DNA of 64,000 nucleotides from an uncultured Candidatus Saccharibacteria bacterium (GCA_947166125.1 CAMVCW010000001.1:62001-126000); one strand, 5' to 3'. Positions 1-9,402 are shown, counted from the first letter of the stretch. Numbers and translations: made by a program. The notes: a model not told the origin generated them from the sequence alone.

Positions 1-203
1 ATGAGCACAAAAAGAAGATTTTTGTAGCTACCAACAAGAAAGATCATGGCGGCAAGGACGAGGTTGACGAGATTGAAGATAGTGAGCGTGTTTTTAAGAA
101 TGATTTTGCCGATGGAGTTAGACTGTTTCCTAGGGGCGCGATTGATGCGGCCTTGGCGAGTTTTCTCGGCAACTTCTTTGTCTGTGAGCCCAGTAAGTTT
201 CAT
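1..203 (-). CDS. P-type cation-transporting ATPase, N-terminal fragment (runs off window start)
   Basis: Reverse complement from ATG at 203: MKLTGLTDKEVAEKTRQGRINRAPRKQSNSIGKIILKNTLTIFNLVNLVLAAMIFLVGSYKNLLFVL; GLTxxEVxxxxxxGxxN N-terminus typical of P-type ATPases; TATAAT-like sequence just upstream. Confidence 0.7.
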   Translation of the reverse strand, partial: MKLTGLTDKEVAEKTRQGRINRAPRKQSNSIGKIILKNTLTIFNLVNLVLAAMIFLVGSYKNLLFVL

Positions 204-270
204 AAGGAAATTATAGCATAGTTAAAAATACCTGGCTTCGCTGTATAGCTTACTGTACCTCGGAAATTTA

Positions 271-1866
271 CTAGCGGGCGAGGCAGCGGACAGAAAAACC
301 AAATCCCCTATTGTTCCCGTCGTATTGGTCGTATATGTAATACCCAACTGGGTTCATATTATTATCAATGCGTAAATAGTACGCACTTTTGTCACCATTA
401 AGTGTGCTAGATTGGTAAAAACCTATTAATCCAAATTGTTTTGTATCCCCGCTCACTATTAAACCAGACTTATTGAACCATATTGGTGATGTTGGCGAAT
501 TACGATAATAGTACTTTAAATTGGCAAAATCATTATCGCCGGAATAGTAATTGGAATACTCTGTAACTATAGGTAATCTCCAACCTTTAGGGCAAATGGA
601 ATTGTGCGGGTTATTTGATACGTTGTTAAAAGTGCTTTCTATTAAATTAGTTGAATTGTTGGAGGCGATTGCCGCAGTCCAGTTGTAATAATTACCGATT
701 AGCCCATGGTTATTACTAATGTATGTAGCATATGACTCTCCAATATTTAGAGAATATGGTTTATTATTGTTGTTTTTCCAATTAGTCCTATTCGCATTAG
801 TAAGTGTAGAGCTAATCGGGGTCCACTTTATTACATTATTTTCTATATTGTACCCATCCTGATAAGCTGCACTGGTAGCGTCGTTTAAATCTGTATCCTC
901 AGATGTAAGAGCTACGCTACTGTCTAGGTCTAAATCTAAGTTTTGGGTCATCCAGCAATGTCCATCTAGGAGTTTGGTGACCCAGTAGGTTTTGTTGTCT
1001 CTAATGTCTACTAATTGCACTTGAGATGCTTCGCCAGTAATATTGGCGGCATTACAAATATTGGTAGTCATATCTTGCATTTTGTAGTAGCTATTAGTCT
1101 CTCCAGTAGTAGGGTCTACTATGTCTACTTTGGTTTTACCAGCTAAGAAGAAGGCTCTTTCTAATGTAGTAGGAGAGATGGAAGAAGATGGATGAAGCAA
1201 AGCAAACTTCACCTGTCCAGTATAAGTACCAGCTGGTTGAGTTCCTTTAGTGTATATAGCATAGGTAGTAGTAAAAGTAGAACCTTCTTGCATATCAAAA
1301 GTACCAGGATCTCTAGATGCTACATTGGTCCAAGTATTTGGTATTAAGCCATAGGTATTATTGTATTCTGCTGGGATAGTAGGAGTATAATTGCCGGCTA
1401 CTGGAGTTAATTTCATGGCCCAACTAGATGTATCCTCACCGGTAGAAGGTTTAGATGTGTTTAGTCCAGTAGGAATATCGTAGTCTTCACCTAGATCTAT
1501 GGAAGATAAGGTATTCTTACCATCTATATCGTTAGTAGAACCTATGGCGTAGATAACATAACCATCTTTATCGTTGCAGGTAGTCTTCATGGTGGTTTTA
1601 CCAATATTGTCTTTATAAGTTCCAGATATCATAGAAATGGTATGCTCACTATTGATGGTAGCATTAAGAGTGCAAGATACTGGTATTGATAATGTAACCT
1701 TATCTACACCAGAGCCATCTATAGCAGAAGAATGAGAAATCCTAAAACCAAGTACAAAAGCAGAAACAGCTAGAACAACAACAGAAACTAACAATACATT
1801 ACGGAAAGCATAGTAGAAGAAGTCTATTCTACTACTCATTAAAGATTGTTTTACTTTGTGGCCCAT
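271..1866 (-). CDS. FISUMP-type surface protein (Fibrobacter succinogenes major paralogous domain-like), N-terminal TM segment
   Basis: Motifs GHCWMTQNLDLDLD, NSICPKGWRLP and C-terminal FSVRCLAR; N-terminal hydrophobic segment; paralog of 25006-26601. Confidence 0.8.
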   Translation of the reverse strand: MGHKVKQSLMSSRIDFFYYAFRNVLLVSVVVLAVSAFVLGFRISHSSAIDGSGVDKVTLSIPVSCTLNATINSEHTISMISGTYKDNIGKTTMKTTCNDKDGYVIYAIGSTNDIDGKNTLSSIDLGEDYDIPTGLNTSKPSTGEDTSSWAMKLTPVAGNYTPTIPAEYNNTYGLIPNTWTNVASRDPGTFDMQEGSTFTTTYAIYTKGTQPAGTYTGQVKFALLHPSSSISPTTLERAFFLAGKTKVDIVDPTTGETNSYYKMQDMTTNICNAANITGEASQVQLVDIRDNKTYWVTKLLDGHCWMTQNLDLDLDSSVALTSEDTDLNDATSAAYQDGYNIENNVIKWTPISSTLTNANRTNWKNNNNKPYSLNIGESYATYISNNHGLIGNYYNWTAAIASNNSTNLIESTFNNVSNNPHNSICPKGWRLPIVTEYSNYYSGDNDFANLKYYYRNSPTSPIWFNKSGLIVSGDTKQFGLIGFYQSSTLNGDKSAYYLRIDNNMNPVGYYIYDQYDGNNRGFGFSVRCLAR

Positions 1867-1903
1867 CTTTTAACCTCACTTATATATATGATTACTACTA
1901 CTC

Positions 1904-2085
1904 CCCCATGTGGTGCCACTATATTAATGGGGATTAACAAAAATGGCACCGCAAGGGTGTTACAAGCTAATGATTTGCGCCAATTGAACTAACCCAAATC
2001 TAGGCTTCCTTGCGATGCCATTGATATTCAGGTTAGTCTGATATTAAAATATCAGCGCTTCAAAACCATTAACTTGTAACATCCT
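1904..2085 (-). ncRNA. Candidate structured 5' leader RNA, copy 1 (upstream of FISUMP gene)
   Basis: P1 GTTACAAGTTAATG (2080-2067) pairs with CATTAGCTTGTAAC (1972-1959); inner helix CTAACC/GGGTTAG encloses segment A AATGGCATCGCAAGG; segment B CCTTGCGGTGCCATTTTTGT lies just outside P1; downstream CCCCAT/ATGGGG hairpin encloses segment C; same architecture at 24793-24997. Confidence 0.6.
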
Positions 2086-2141
2086 AATTATAGCACACAG
2101 AAAAAAGTTAGCGCAAGCAAAAAAATCACCTCTAGGAGTGA

Positions 2142-3203
2142 TTAGCGGTGGCGGAGTTTGGCAAGAATAGAATGAAGGTAGTAGAAAAAGTTGAGTGGAA
2201 GCTCAAAAGAGCCAATTAGCTCGACAACTTGGCCACCAAAACCTTTTTTGAACCTGTAAATACCGTAATCTTTAGCCTTGGGATCTGGCAAACCTTGGAT
2301 ACCATAAAAATTGTATTTTTTGTAACCATGTTCGGCGGCATATTTGATCATGTGCCATTGGATGGCGTACTGAGCATTATACTCTTTCATATATTTTGCG
2401 TCGCTGCCAGAGAAAAGATAGATAACTTCATCGCCATAAGTCATGAACATGGCGGCAGATAATGGTGTAGTTTTGCCGTCTATATCTACCTCGGCTACTA
2501 TGAATTTCACTTCGCCTTTTTTATGGAATAAATCGTACATTTGCTGATAATATTCGAGTGAACGATCATTAAAATGACGACGTTCGGACGTAGCTTCGGT
2601 AATTTGTTTGAAAATATCTAGTTCTTTTCTGGTAAGCTCGCGGACTTTGATGCCGTTTCTGGCAGTACGACTGACAAGATTACGGGTATTTTGTTTAAAG
2701 CTGGCGAAGAGTTCATCTGGAGTGCGACCATTAATATCCATCACAAAGAGATACTTAGGCTGAGAAGTATGCCGCATAGGGCGAAAACCGAGGCTTTCTA
2801 GCGATTTTAGGGCTCGAGTGCGGTTGAACCCACCTTCTACAATATCTCCTTCCCTATCGCGTTCTATGAGCTCGTAATAAGGGTCTATCTGGAGAATGTA
2901 GCCATTATGAGATTTGGCGTATTTTTTGAGATTTTTGACGAAAAAATTGAGCAAGACGGTATTTTCATAATCTACTAGGGGTCCGCCAGGGGTGTAAAAT
3001 GTAGATTTACCAAGAAAAGTAGGCTTGGCCACGGCCATAGTGGCAGCGAGGATTTGATCACCTTCTTTGACGGCGAAATAGTAAACCGTCCAGCCAGATT
3101 TTTCTCTCAATTTGGCGATTTCGGGAGTCTGCATGAAAGATTTATAGGGTGACTGATCGGCAAATTTGCGAAATTCTGGCTCGGTGATAGTAGTAAAAAT
3201 CAT
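2142..3203 (-). CDS. FemAB-family peptidoglycan bridge aminoacyltransferase
   Basis: ORF; FemAB/FemX-like sequence (TPGGPLVDYEN, LIERDREGDIV, YNFYGIQGLPDPKAKDYGIYRFKKGFGG). Confidence 0.85.
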   Translation of the reverse strand: MIFTTITEPEFRKFADQSPYKSFMQTPEIAKLREKSGWTVYYFAVKEGDQILAATMAVAKPTFLGKSTFYTPGGPLVDYENTVLLNFFVKNLKKYAKSHNGYILQIDPYYELIERDREGDIVEGGFNRTRALKSLESLGFRPMRHTSQPKYLFVMDINGRTPDELFASFKQNTRNLVSRTARNGIKVRELTRKELDIFKQITEATSERRHFNDRSLEYYQQMYDLFHKKGEVKFIVAEVDIDGKTTPLSAAMFMTYGDEVIYLFSGSDAKYMKEYNAQYAIQWHMIKYAAEHGYKKYNFYGIQGLPDPKAKDYGIYRFKKGFGGQVVELIGSFELPLNFFYYLHSILAKLRHR

Positions 3204-3218
3204 AAGACTATTATAACA

Positions 3219-4184
3219 CTAATGCCTGCGGATAAAGCGGTTGAGCCGACGAGTTAGTTGGTAAAAATGATATTTGATTGGTTTTAAGACAATATCGTAC
3301 GTGCCGGCGTATTCTACTGGGGCGCCGCCAAAGGATTGTTTGAACTTAGTGAACCCTTTCCAGGGGTGGCTATCCGGTGCGCCTTCGGGAGCGATACCCC
3401 AGAAATCGAAAAACTTAATTCCCTGCTCTTTGGCGTCGAAAAGTGCAGTAGTGAGGAGTGCTACGGTGGCGGGGAGTTTTTTGTAATCGATATCGGCGGC
3501 AGACTGCATATAATAGCGCGTGTCTTGATAATCGAAAAAGAGGCTAGCGGCGAGAATTTGGCCATCCTTGGGAGTGTTTTCTTCCCTTTCCTGCCCCACT
3601 GGTAGATGATATTTTACCAAATATAGGGTAGCAAAAGGCTGGGCAAGCTCAGTTTTAAGATAATGCTCGCTAAAAGAATTGAGGTTTTTGGTCTTGAAGA
3701 GCTTGTTTTGCAATTCTACTAAGTGCTTAATCTGAGCCGGATCTTTGGTGGACTCCACTGTAAGGCCTTTTTTTGCAAAGGTATTATAACGAGTACGGGT
3801 GCCCTGGGAAAAATTGGTAAGAATTGTGGCCTTATCTGGGGTAATATCTAGTACCCAGGTGTCTTTAGGGTTTAGATCTTTGGTTTTTTTGGTATTTGCC
3901 GGCAGATATTTAGCGAAATCAGGGTTTTGTGGCTCGATGCGAATAAAGATAGCCTGATGTTTTTTGGCTAGGGTACTTAAGGATTTTAGTGCAGTCTGAA
4001 ACGCTTTTTTATCTTTGGCTATTGGGCCATAAGGCAGATATAAGTAATTCCCTACTGGAGTTTTTTTGAGGATGGCTAAATATTGATAGTCAGTTCCCTG
4101 TTCTAGAAAGCTAGTTTCACCCAGATCTTCTTGAAATTTTTGCCAAGCTTTAGATTGCGTAATCGGATTTTGCATATTTTTCAT
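3219..4184 (-). CDS. FemAB-family peptidoglycan bridge aminoacyltransferase, second copy
   Basis: ORF; YLYLPYGPIAKDKKAF and FDFWGIAPEGAPDSHPWKGFTKFKQSFGG typical of FemAB; adjacent to first copy. Confidence 0.85.
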   Translation of the reverse strand: MKNMQNPITQSKAWQKFQEDLGETSFLEQGTDYQYLAILKKTPVGNYLYLPYGPIAKDKKAFQTALKSLSTLAKKHQAIFIRIEPQNPDFAKYLPANTKKTKDLNPKDTWVLDITPDKATILTNFSQGTRTRYNTFAKKGLTVESTKDPAQIKHLVELQNKLFKTKNLNSFSEHYLKTELAQPFATLYLVKYHLPVGQEREENTPKDGQILAASLFFDYQDTRYYMQSAADIDYKKLPATVALLTTALFDAKEQGIKFFDFWGIAPEGAPDSHPWKGFTKFKQSFGGAPVEYAGTYDIVLKPIKYHFYQLTRRLNRFIRRH

Positions 4185-4479
4185 TATATCATCAAAATTT
4201 ATTTCACACCTCTTGGAACACGTGAATTTTTTTGACAGCTTAAGCTTATTATTTTATTGCATAAGCATAATTGCCGGCCAGATACATGTGTTCTGTCGGT
4301 GGAAAATTAATCGAATTCTCCCAACTGTGTGTGAGGTTGCCAGTTGTTGGTTTAATTTTAGCGGAAGCGGAATGGTTTGTCAAGTTGGGTTGCTAGGCGC
4401 GGTGGTTGCTAGGCATAAGGGGAATAGTCCGCAAAAGTTCTTGTGGTTTGGTGGAAAAAGGTGAGGAATTGCTGTGTAT

Positions 4480-4594
4480 ATCTTAATTTAAGCCTCTCTC
4501 GGGGCGCGTCCGCCCGGCCCGTCGCCACGGGCGGGCGGCGCTACTTCTCGCCTTGCCAGGCTCCGAACCCCCTTCGAGGGGCTTAAATTAAAAT
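4480..4594. repeat. Palindromic element, intergenic copy (family copy C)
   Basis: Outer arms ATCTTAATTTAAGCCTCTC / GAGGGGCTTAAATTAAAAT; internal GCCCGT-CGCC-ACGGGC hairpin equivalent to those at 7493-7505 and 21365-21380; about 115 bp. Confidence 0.6.
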
Positions 4595-4610
4595 ATGATA
4601 CAATCAACTT

Positions 4611-4817
4611 ATGGCCTATATAAGGAAATTTAAAACGACTTCGGGGGCGACGGGGGTGCAAGTATGCTACAAGGAGCAGGGAAAGGTGGTACGAACTGTA
4701 CACGTGGGCTCGGCCTCATCAGATGCAGCCCTGGAACGGCTGATGCGTGAGGCGCAGGGAATTATAGATGGCGATAAAAAACCGCTGTTTAATCTAAATA
4801 AGTTTAACAGAAAATAA
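4611..4817 (+). pseudogene. IS1634-like transposase N-terminal fragment
   Basis: MAYIRKFKTTSGATGVQVCYKEQGKVVRTVHVGSASSDAALERLMREAQ resembles the N-terminus of IS1634-type transposases (MAYIRKVKTxSGAxAVQ...HIGSAHTDxEL); stops at 68 aa with no catalytic part. Confidence 0.5.
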
Positions 4818-4904
4818 AATTCTTATGGTTCTATAGTTGCATAAAGGCATAAATTATGCTAAAATGGCGAAATTGCACTTTATTATGATAGGGGGTGAAA
4901 AAGT

Positions 4905-5174
4905 ATGCCTACAGGGATGAACGGAATTAGTCTGGCAGGAAATAACCAGATGTGCGAAATTCGTTTCGATACGACTCAGTATTCATCTAATAAGCGGTTA
5001 ATCCGCAAGGCCAAACGCAAGATACATAAAAAGGGAATCAATGTAAAACTGGATACCAAGGCGTTTGCCGATGGATTGCTGATATTAATTATCGGTACGG
5101 TGGTGGATACTACCTATGCTATACGAGATTTTATATTATACGTTCTTGAGCTAATCGCGAGGTCTAAACTGTAG
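4905..5174 (+). CDS. Small hypothetical protein with hydrophobic segment
   Basis: ORF with RBS (aggggg) upstream and GC-rich terminator hairpin downstream. Confidence 0.55.
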   Translation: MPTGMNGISLAGNNQMCEIRFDTTQYSSNKRLIRKAKRKIHKKGINVKLDTKAFADGLLILIIGTVVDTTYAIRDFILYVLELIARSKL

Positions 5175-5181
5175 AATACGC

Positions 5182-5208
5182 GCGCCGCTTATACTAGGCG
5201 GCGCTTTT
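5182..5208 (+). terminator. Rho-independent terminator
   Basis: GCGCCG-CTTATACTAGG-CGGCGC followed by TTTT. Confidence 0.6.
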
Positions 5209-5244
5209 GCCATCTAAAAAATTTTAGCAGAAAAATTTAGCAAG

Positions 5245-5269
5245 AAAATGCCCAGGCGGATGCCTGGGC
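5245..5269 (-). terminator. Rho-independent terminator of the 5283-5657 gene
   Basis: GCCCAGGC-GGAT-GCCTGGGC, U-run on minus strand. Confidence 0.6.
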
Positions 5270-5282
5270 GGATGGGATGGGA

Positions 5283-5657
5283 TTACTGATGAAAGATCAC
5301 GAGGTGACCGATGCGGAGTTGGGCGTTGTAATAGCCTGTAAACTTCAGGTTGTGGAATGGAATTTTCGTATTGCCCGCCGAGGCGTCCTCAATTGCCCCT
5401 TTCATATTGAACGAGTGTCCGGAACCGTCTTCGTGCTCCAAGGACTGGATGCGAAGACTACAATCCATGATATCGTTCTCGGTTTTTAATTCATTGGCAC
5501 CTTTGCCGGTGATGGTGAATTTTGCCCTGACATGGTTCTCACCGTATGCATACTTAAATGCATCGATAATTCTGTCTGCGCTGGGGCCGCCCATGATATT
5601 GAGGCATAATGTGCCGACGGTTGCAGGGTTTACATTTTTCGTGAAATTGATGCTCAT
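5283..5657 (-). CDS. Hypothetical protein
   Basis: 124-aa ORF with strong RBS (AAAGGAGGTGCTCGT-ATG) and own terminator. Confidence 0.65.
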   Translation of the reverse strand: MSINFTKNVNPATVGTLCLNIMGGPSADRIIDAFKYAYGENHVRAKFTITGKGANELKTENDIMDCSLRIQSLEHEDGSGHSFNMKGAIEDASAGNTKIPFHNLKFTGYYNAQLRIGHLVIFHQ

Positions 5658-5818
5658 ACGAGCACCTCCTTTGTAAATATTCTCAAACGCATACGCGAGT
5701 GAGTGCGAGCTAGCCTCCCATTTTGACTAACTTGTCTTGATTATAGCACATATGGTTACTTTTGTCAATATTTTCTCCATATTTTAGACCTTTAGACATA
5801 AATGGTATAATACAATAA

Positions 5819-6580
5819 ATGGCGGGTAAATTATTCGATTTTAAGAAAAGCAAAGTCGTATCTTTGGTGAGAAAAATAATAAAAGAGAAAGACACCAGGG
5901 AAAAAGCAATATTATACGCAAGCACAGCGGTGAATTATTTCTTTGTGGCTTTTCAATTATACGGTGGGATACGCTATGAGTCCGTGTGGTTTACGTCACT
6001 AGGAGTGTACTATGCCGTGTTAATATCTGTGAATTTATATGTCGGGTTATCACATGAAAAACAGGGGCGAGAAGCCTGGAAGATATTCCGGATATCAGGA
6101 TGAGCATTAACTCTGGCTAATTTGGCATTAATTGCAATAATATCTATCATGATAGCAACACCTGGGGTTGCCGTACGAAATTATAGCCCAATAATAGCAG
6201 CAGGCGTGACGTTTTGGACTTTTTATTTATTGATTTCAGCGGCAATAGGAATAGTAAAACAGTGGCGAAAGAAAAACGTCATAGCGATGGCGGAAAATAA
6301 TATACAGCTGATAGGGGCGACGGTATCTGTATTGATGCTACAGACAGCCATGATAGCAAGCTATGGAGCGCAAGCAATTGAGGAGGCCAGAAAAGCTTTA
6401 GAGGGGGTGAGCGGGATAGCGAGCGCATCGGCAGAGATGGAAAAAGCAATTGATGATTTAATCCAGATCTTTATAACCTCTAATAGGATAACTGGGGTAT
6501 TGGTGATAGTTGTGGTGTTAGCTATTACAGTATACATGATTGTGAAGGGGAGTAGGGAATACAGAAAGTTCCGCGGGTAA
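5819..6580 (+). pseudogene. Conserved multi-TM membrane protein interrupted by one in-frame TGA (6101-6103)
   Basis: ORFs 5819-6103 and 6122-6580 are in the same frame, separated by one TGA: ...KIFRISG-TGA-ALTLANLALIAI...; coding-like on both sides, reading continues through to QTAMIASYG and VYMIVKG. Confidence 0.6.
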
Positions 6581-6612
6581 TTAATTTAGGGGTAATGACG
6601 TGTAGTAGTGAT

Positions 6613-6660
6613 TCACCAATATAAATATAGCCCCTGAGGGGGGCTATATTGGTGATTTTT
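6613..6660. terminator. Bidirectional terminator between convergent genes
   Basis: TCACCAATATA..TATAGCCCC-TGAG-GGGGGCTATA..TTGGTGA + TTTTT. Confidence 0.7.
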
Positions 6661-6675
6661 GTTTTTGCTTTTCGT

Positions 6676-9402
6676 TTAGATTAACTCGAGCTGAGATTTG
6701 AGGCGAGAGATAAGGGATTCTTTCTCTTTGATTTGATCTTTTGTCTCTTTAACGAGGTGTTCTGGGGCTTTTTCTACATAATTAGGGTTGGCCATGCGAG
6801 CATTTAATGCGTCCAGCTCACGGCCGACAGAGAGAATTTTTTCAGTAAGAGCATCTTTATACTCTGTAACAACCTTTTCGGGAACGTCTAAATAAAGCTC
6901 GTGATTTGCGAGTGCAAGCCTTAGGCCCCGTGGATGACCGTCTAAGGCGTTGATGGCTGGAACCTTGGTAAGAGTGCGGATGAGCAGTAAATTATCCTCT
7001 ACGAGGCTATCATTGCCATATAATAGGCTGTATTTTTTAGCATTATTGGTGCCTGGAAGGGCCTGCAAAGTGCCTCTAACCTCGGACACGACCGAGATTA
7101 GGCTTTCGAACTCGGCGGCGCTGATAGGGTCAAATTTAAGCTTATTTGGCCATTTTGCGGTAGCGATAAAGCCGTCTGTCCAGGAAAGATTTTGCCAAAT
7201 GGCCTCAGTAACAAATGGAGCAAACGGATGTAGAGCAATAAGGATCGTCTCTAAAGTCTGTTTTAAGAGACTAGTATTTTTGAAGATTTTTTGACTCTCT
7301 AGGAACCAGTCGGCATATTTATCCCAGATAGTCTGATATAAGGCCTCTACAGCTTCAGCAAAACGGTAGTTTTTCATTGAACTCTCTACTTGATTGAGGC
7401 AATCGTTGATTTCGCGGCAAATCCAGTCTTCGCCCATGTGGTCAGTGGCGTAAGATGACGAGATGCGTTCTTCTCGGAACGCTTCGTCGCGCCCGTCGTT
7501 ACGGGGCTCCTCGCTCCGTACGCTCCCGTCGTCGCGTATGCTCCTCGAAGAAGCATTCTTGTCATCATCTACTATCGATTGAATTAATCGGGAGATGTTC
7601 CAGAGTTTGTTGCAGAGATTGCGGCCGGCAATGACACTGTTTTCGCTGAAAGCCTGATTCATGCCGGCGGAACGACCTCTTAAGATACCAAGACGAAAAG
7701 CATCTGAGCCATATTTGGCGACAAGATCCATAGGATTAATGACATTGCCTTTGGATTTGCTCATTTTTTGGCCATGAGCATCCAATACGAGACCATGGAG
7801 GTAAACTTCTTTAAACGGTACTTCGCCAGTGACATAGAGCCCCATCATGATCATGCGGGCAACCCAGGCGAATAATATGTCGGCGCCAGTCTCCATGACG
7901 TTTAGCGGGTAATAGGGGTTGAAGTTATCTTTTGACCAATTAGTACAAACAATTGGCCAATGGCTAGAAGAGAACCAGGTATCAAAAGTGTCTTCATCGC
8001 GGACATATTTTACGCCGGCAACTTCAATCTCTTTTAGGTGAGTACGACGATCAAAGATCCAATCTGGTTCATCGGTGGCAGCGTCGGTAACGCGGCGGAA
8101 CATCGGAATAGCAATGCCCCAAGGGATTTGGCGAGAAATGTTCCAATCTCTGAGGTTCTTGAGATAATTAATAAGAACTTTTTGCTTGTTTGCCGGATGG
8201 AACTTGATTTCGTTTTTCTCTAGATGCTTGATGGCGACACTGGCTAGTTTTTCAACGTCTACAAACCATTGTTCTTTGAGCATAGGCTCGAGTACGGTGC
8301 CACATTTGTAGCAGTGTGCCACGGAGTGAACGAGCTGTTTTTCGCCCCTGAAGAGATCAGCAGCTTTGAGATCTTTTAAGACTTGCTTGCGACATTCAGC
8401 AGTGGTGAGACCATAGTATTTTTCTGGGACGTTAACCATGGTGCCATTCTCGGCAATTACCTTGATGCGTTCAAGATTATGGCGCTCGCCCACCTCAAAG
8501 TCATCAAAGTCGTGAGCCGGGGTGATTTTTACGGCGCCGGTGCCATATTCTGGATCGGCATGTTCGTCGGCAATAATGGGGATTTCTTTATTAGTGAGTG
8601 GAAGATGGACGGTTTTGCCGATTAGATCTTTGTAACGCTTATCTTCGGGGTTAACAGCCACAGCAGCATCACCAAAAAGGGTTTCAGGACGAGTGGTAGA
8701 AACAATAATTTCGCCACCATCGTAAGTGTAAGCGATATCCCAAAGAGTACCTTTTTCGTCTTTGTGTTCTACCTCAATATCGGCGAAGGCGGTCTGGTGC
8801 TTCGGACAGAAATTAACGAGTTTTTCACCCCGGTAAATCATGCCATCATTCCACATTTTTTCAAAGGTGGTGTAGACGCGATCTATGACGTTTTCATCCA
8901 AGGTGAAAGTGAGGTCATTCCAGGAACAAGAGGCGCCAAGAGCACGGAGCTGCAACTCCATGTTGCCACGCTGCTCAGCGACAAAATCCCATACACGAGC
9001 ATAAAGCTCGTTGCGATCGTATTCGAAACGAGTGTGGCCTTGTTTTTCTAGATTGCGCTCATAGACGACCCAGGTTTCAAAGCCAGCATGATCTGCACCG
9101 GGGATATACCAAGTAGATTTGCCTTTTAGGCGGTAGTAGCGAGTAAGAGAATCTTCTAGCGCAATAGTAAGACCGTGGCCTATATGAAGGTTGCCGTTGG
9201 CGTTGGGCGGGGGCATGACGATGCTATAAGTATTTTTATTGTCGCGATCATCTTTGCCGTCACCGTTATTATCTACCGGCACGGTAGGGGTAGACGGGGC
9301 GAAAATATCGCTGGCCTCCCAAGCACCGTAAATATCACTTTCATATTCTCCTGGTTCGTAACTCGATGCAAATTTCATTTTGTTTTCCTCTTGCTGTTTC
9401 AT
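6676..9402 (-). CDS. valS: Valyl-tRNA synthetase with internal palindromic-element-encoded insert
   Basis: PPPNANGNLHIGHG, GADHAGFETWVVYE, KMSKSKGNVINP; C-terminal coiled coil. Confidence 0.93.
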   Translation of the reverse strand: MKQQEENKMKFASSYEPGEYESDIYGAWEASDIFAPSTPTVPVDNNGDGKDDRDNKNTYSIVMPPPNANGNLHIGHGLTIALEDSLTRYYRLKGKSTWYIPGADHAGFETWVVYERNLEKQGHTRFEYDRNELYARVWDFVAEQRGNMELQLRALGASCSWNDLTFTLDENVIDRVYTTFEKMWNDGMIYRGEKLVNFCPKHQTAFADIEVEHKDEKGTLWDIAYTYDGGEIIVSTTRPETLFGDAAVAVNPEDKRYKDLIGKTVHLPLTNKEIPIIADEHADPEYGTGAVKITPAHDFDDFEVGERHNLERIKVIAENGTMVNVPEKYYGLTTAECRKQVLKDLKAADLFRGEKQLVHSVAHCYKCGTVLEPMLKEQWFVDVEKLASVAIKHLEKNEIKFHPANKQKVLINYLKNLRDWNISRQIPWGIAIPMFRRVTDAATDEPDWIFDRRTHLKEIEVAGVKYVRDEDTFDTWFSSSHWPIVCTNWSKDNFNPYYPLNVMETGADILFAWVARMIMMGLYVTGEVPFKEVYLHGLVLDAHGQKMSKSKGNVINPMDLVAKYGSDAFRLGILRGRSAGMNQAFSENSVIAGRNLCNKLWNISRLIQSIVDDDKNASSRSIRDDGSVRSEEPRNDGRDEAFREERISSSYATDHMGEDWICREINDCLNQVESSMKNYRFAEAVEALYQTIWDKYADWFLESQKIFKNTSLLKQTLETILIALHPFAPFVTEAIWQNLSWTDGFIATAKWPNKLKFDPISAAEFESLISVVSEVRGTLQALPGTNNAKKYSLLYGNDSLVEDNLLLIRTLTKVPAINALDGHPRGLRLALANHELYLDVPEKVVTEYKDALTEKILSVGRELDALNARMANPNYVEKAPEHLVKETKDQIKEKESLISRLKSQLELI
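7454..7566. repeat. Palindromic element inserted in frame inside valS (family copy A)
   Basis: Arms GATGACGAGATGCGTTCTTC / GAAGAAGCATTCTTGTCATC; core CTCGGAACGCTTCG...CCCGTCGTTACGGGG...TATGCTCCTCGA homologous to 21328-21442; encodes GSVRSEEPRNDGRDEAFREE. Confidence 0.75.

Noticed and set aside
5819-6580. Alternative genetic code (UGA = Gly or Trp, as in SR1/Gracilibacteria)
   Set aside because: TGA is used as an ordinary stop in this window (36356-36358 and 45883-45885, both ATGA overlaps), and the other long genes show no internal TGA; only one ORF is affected.
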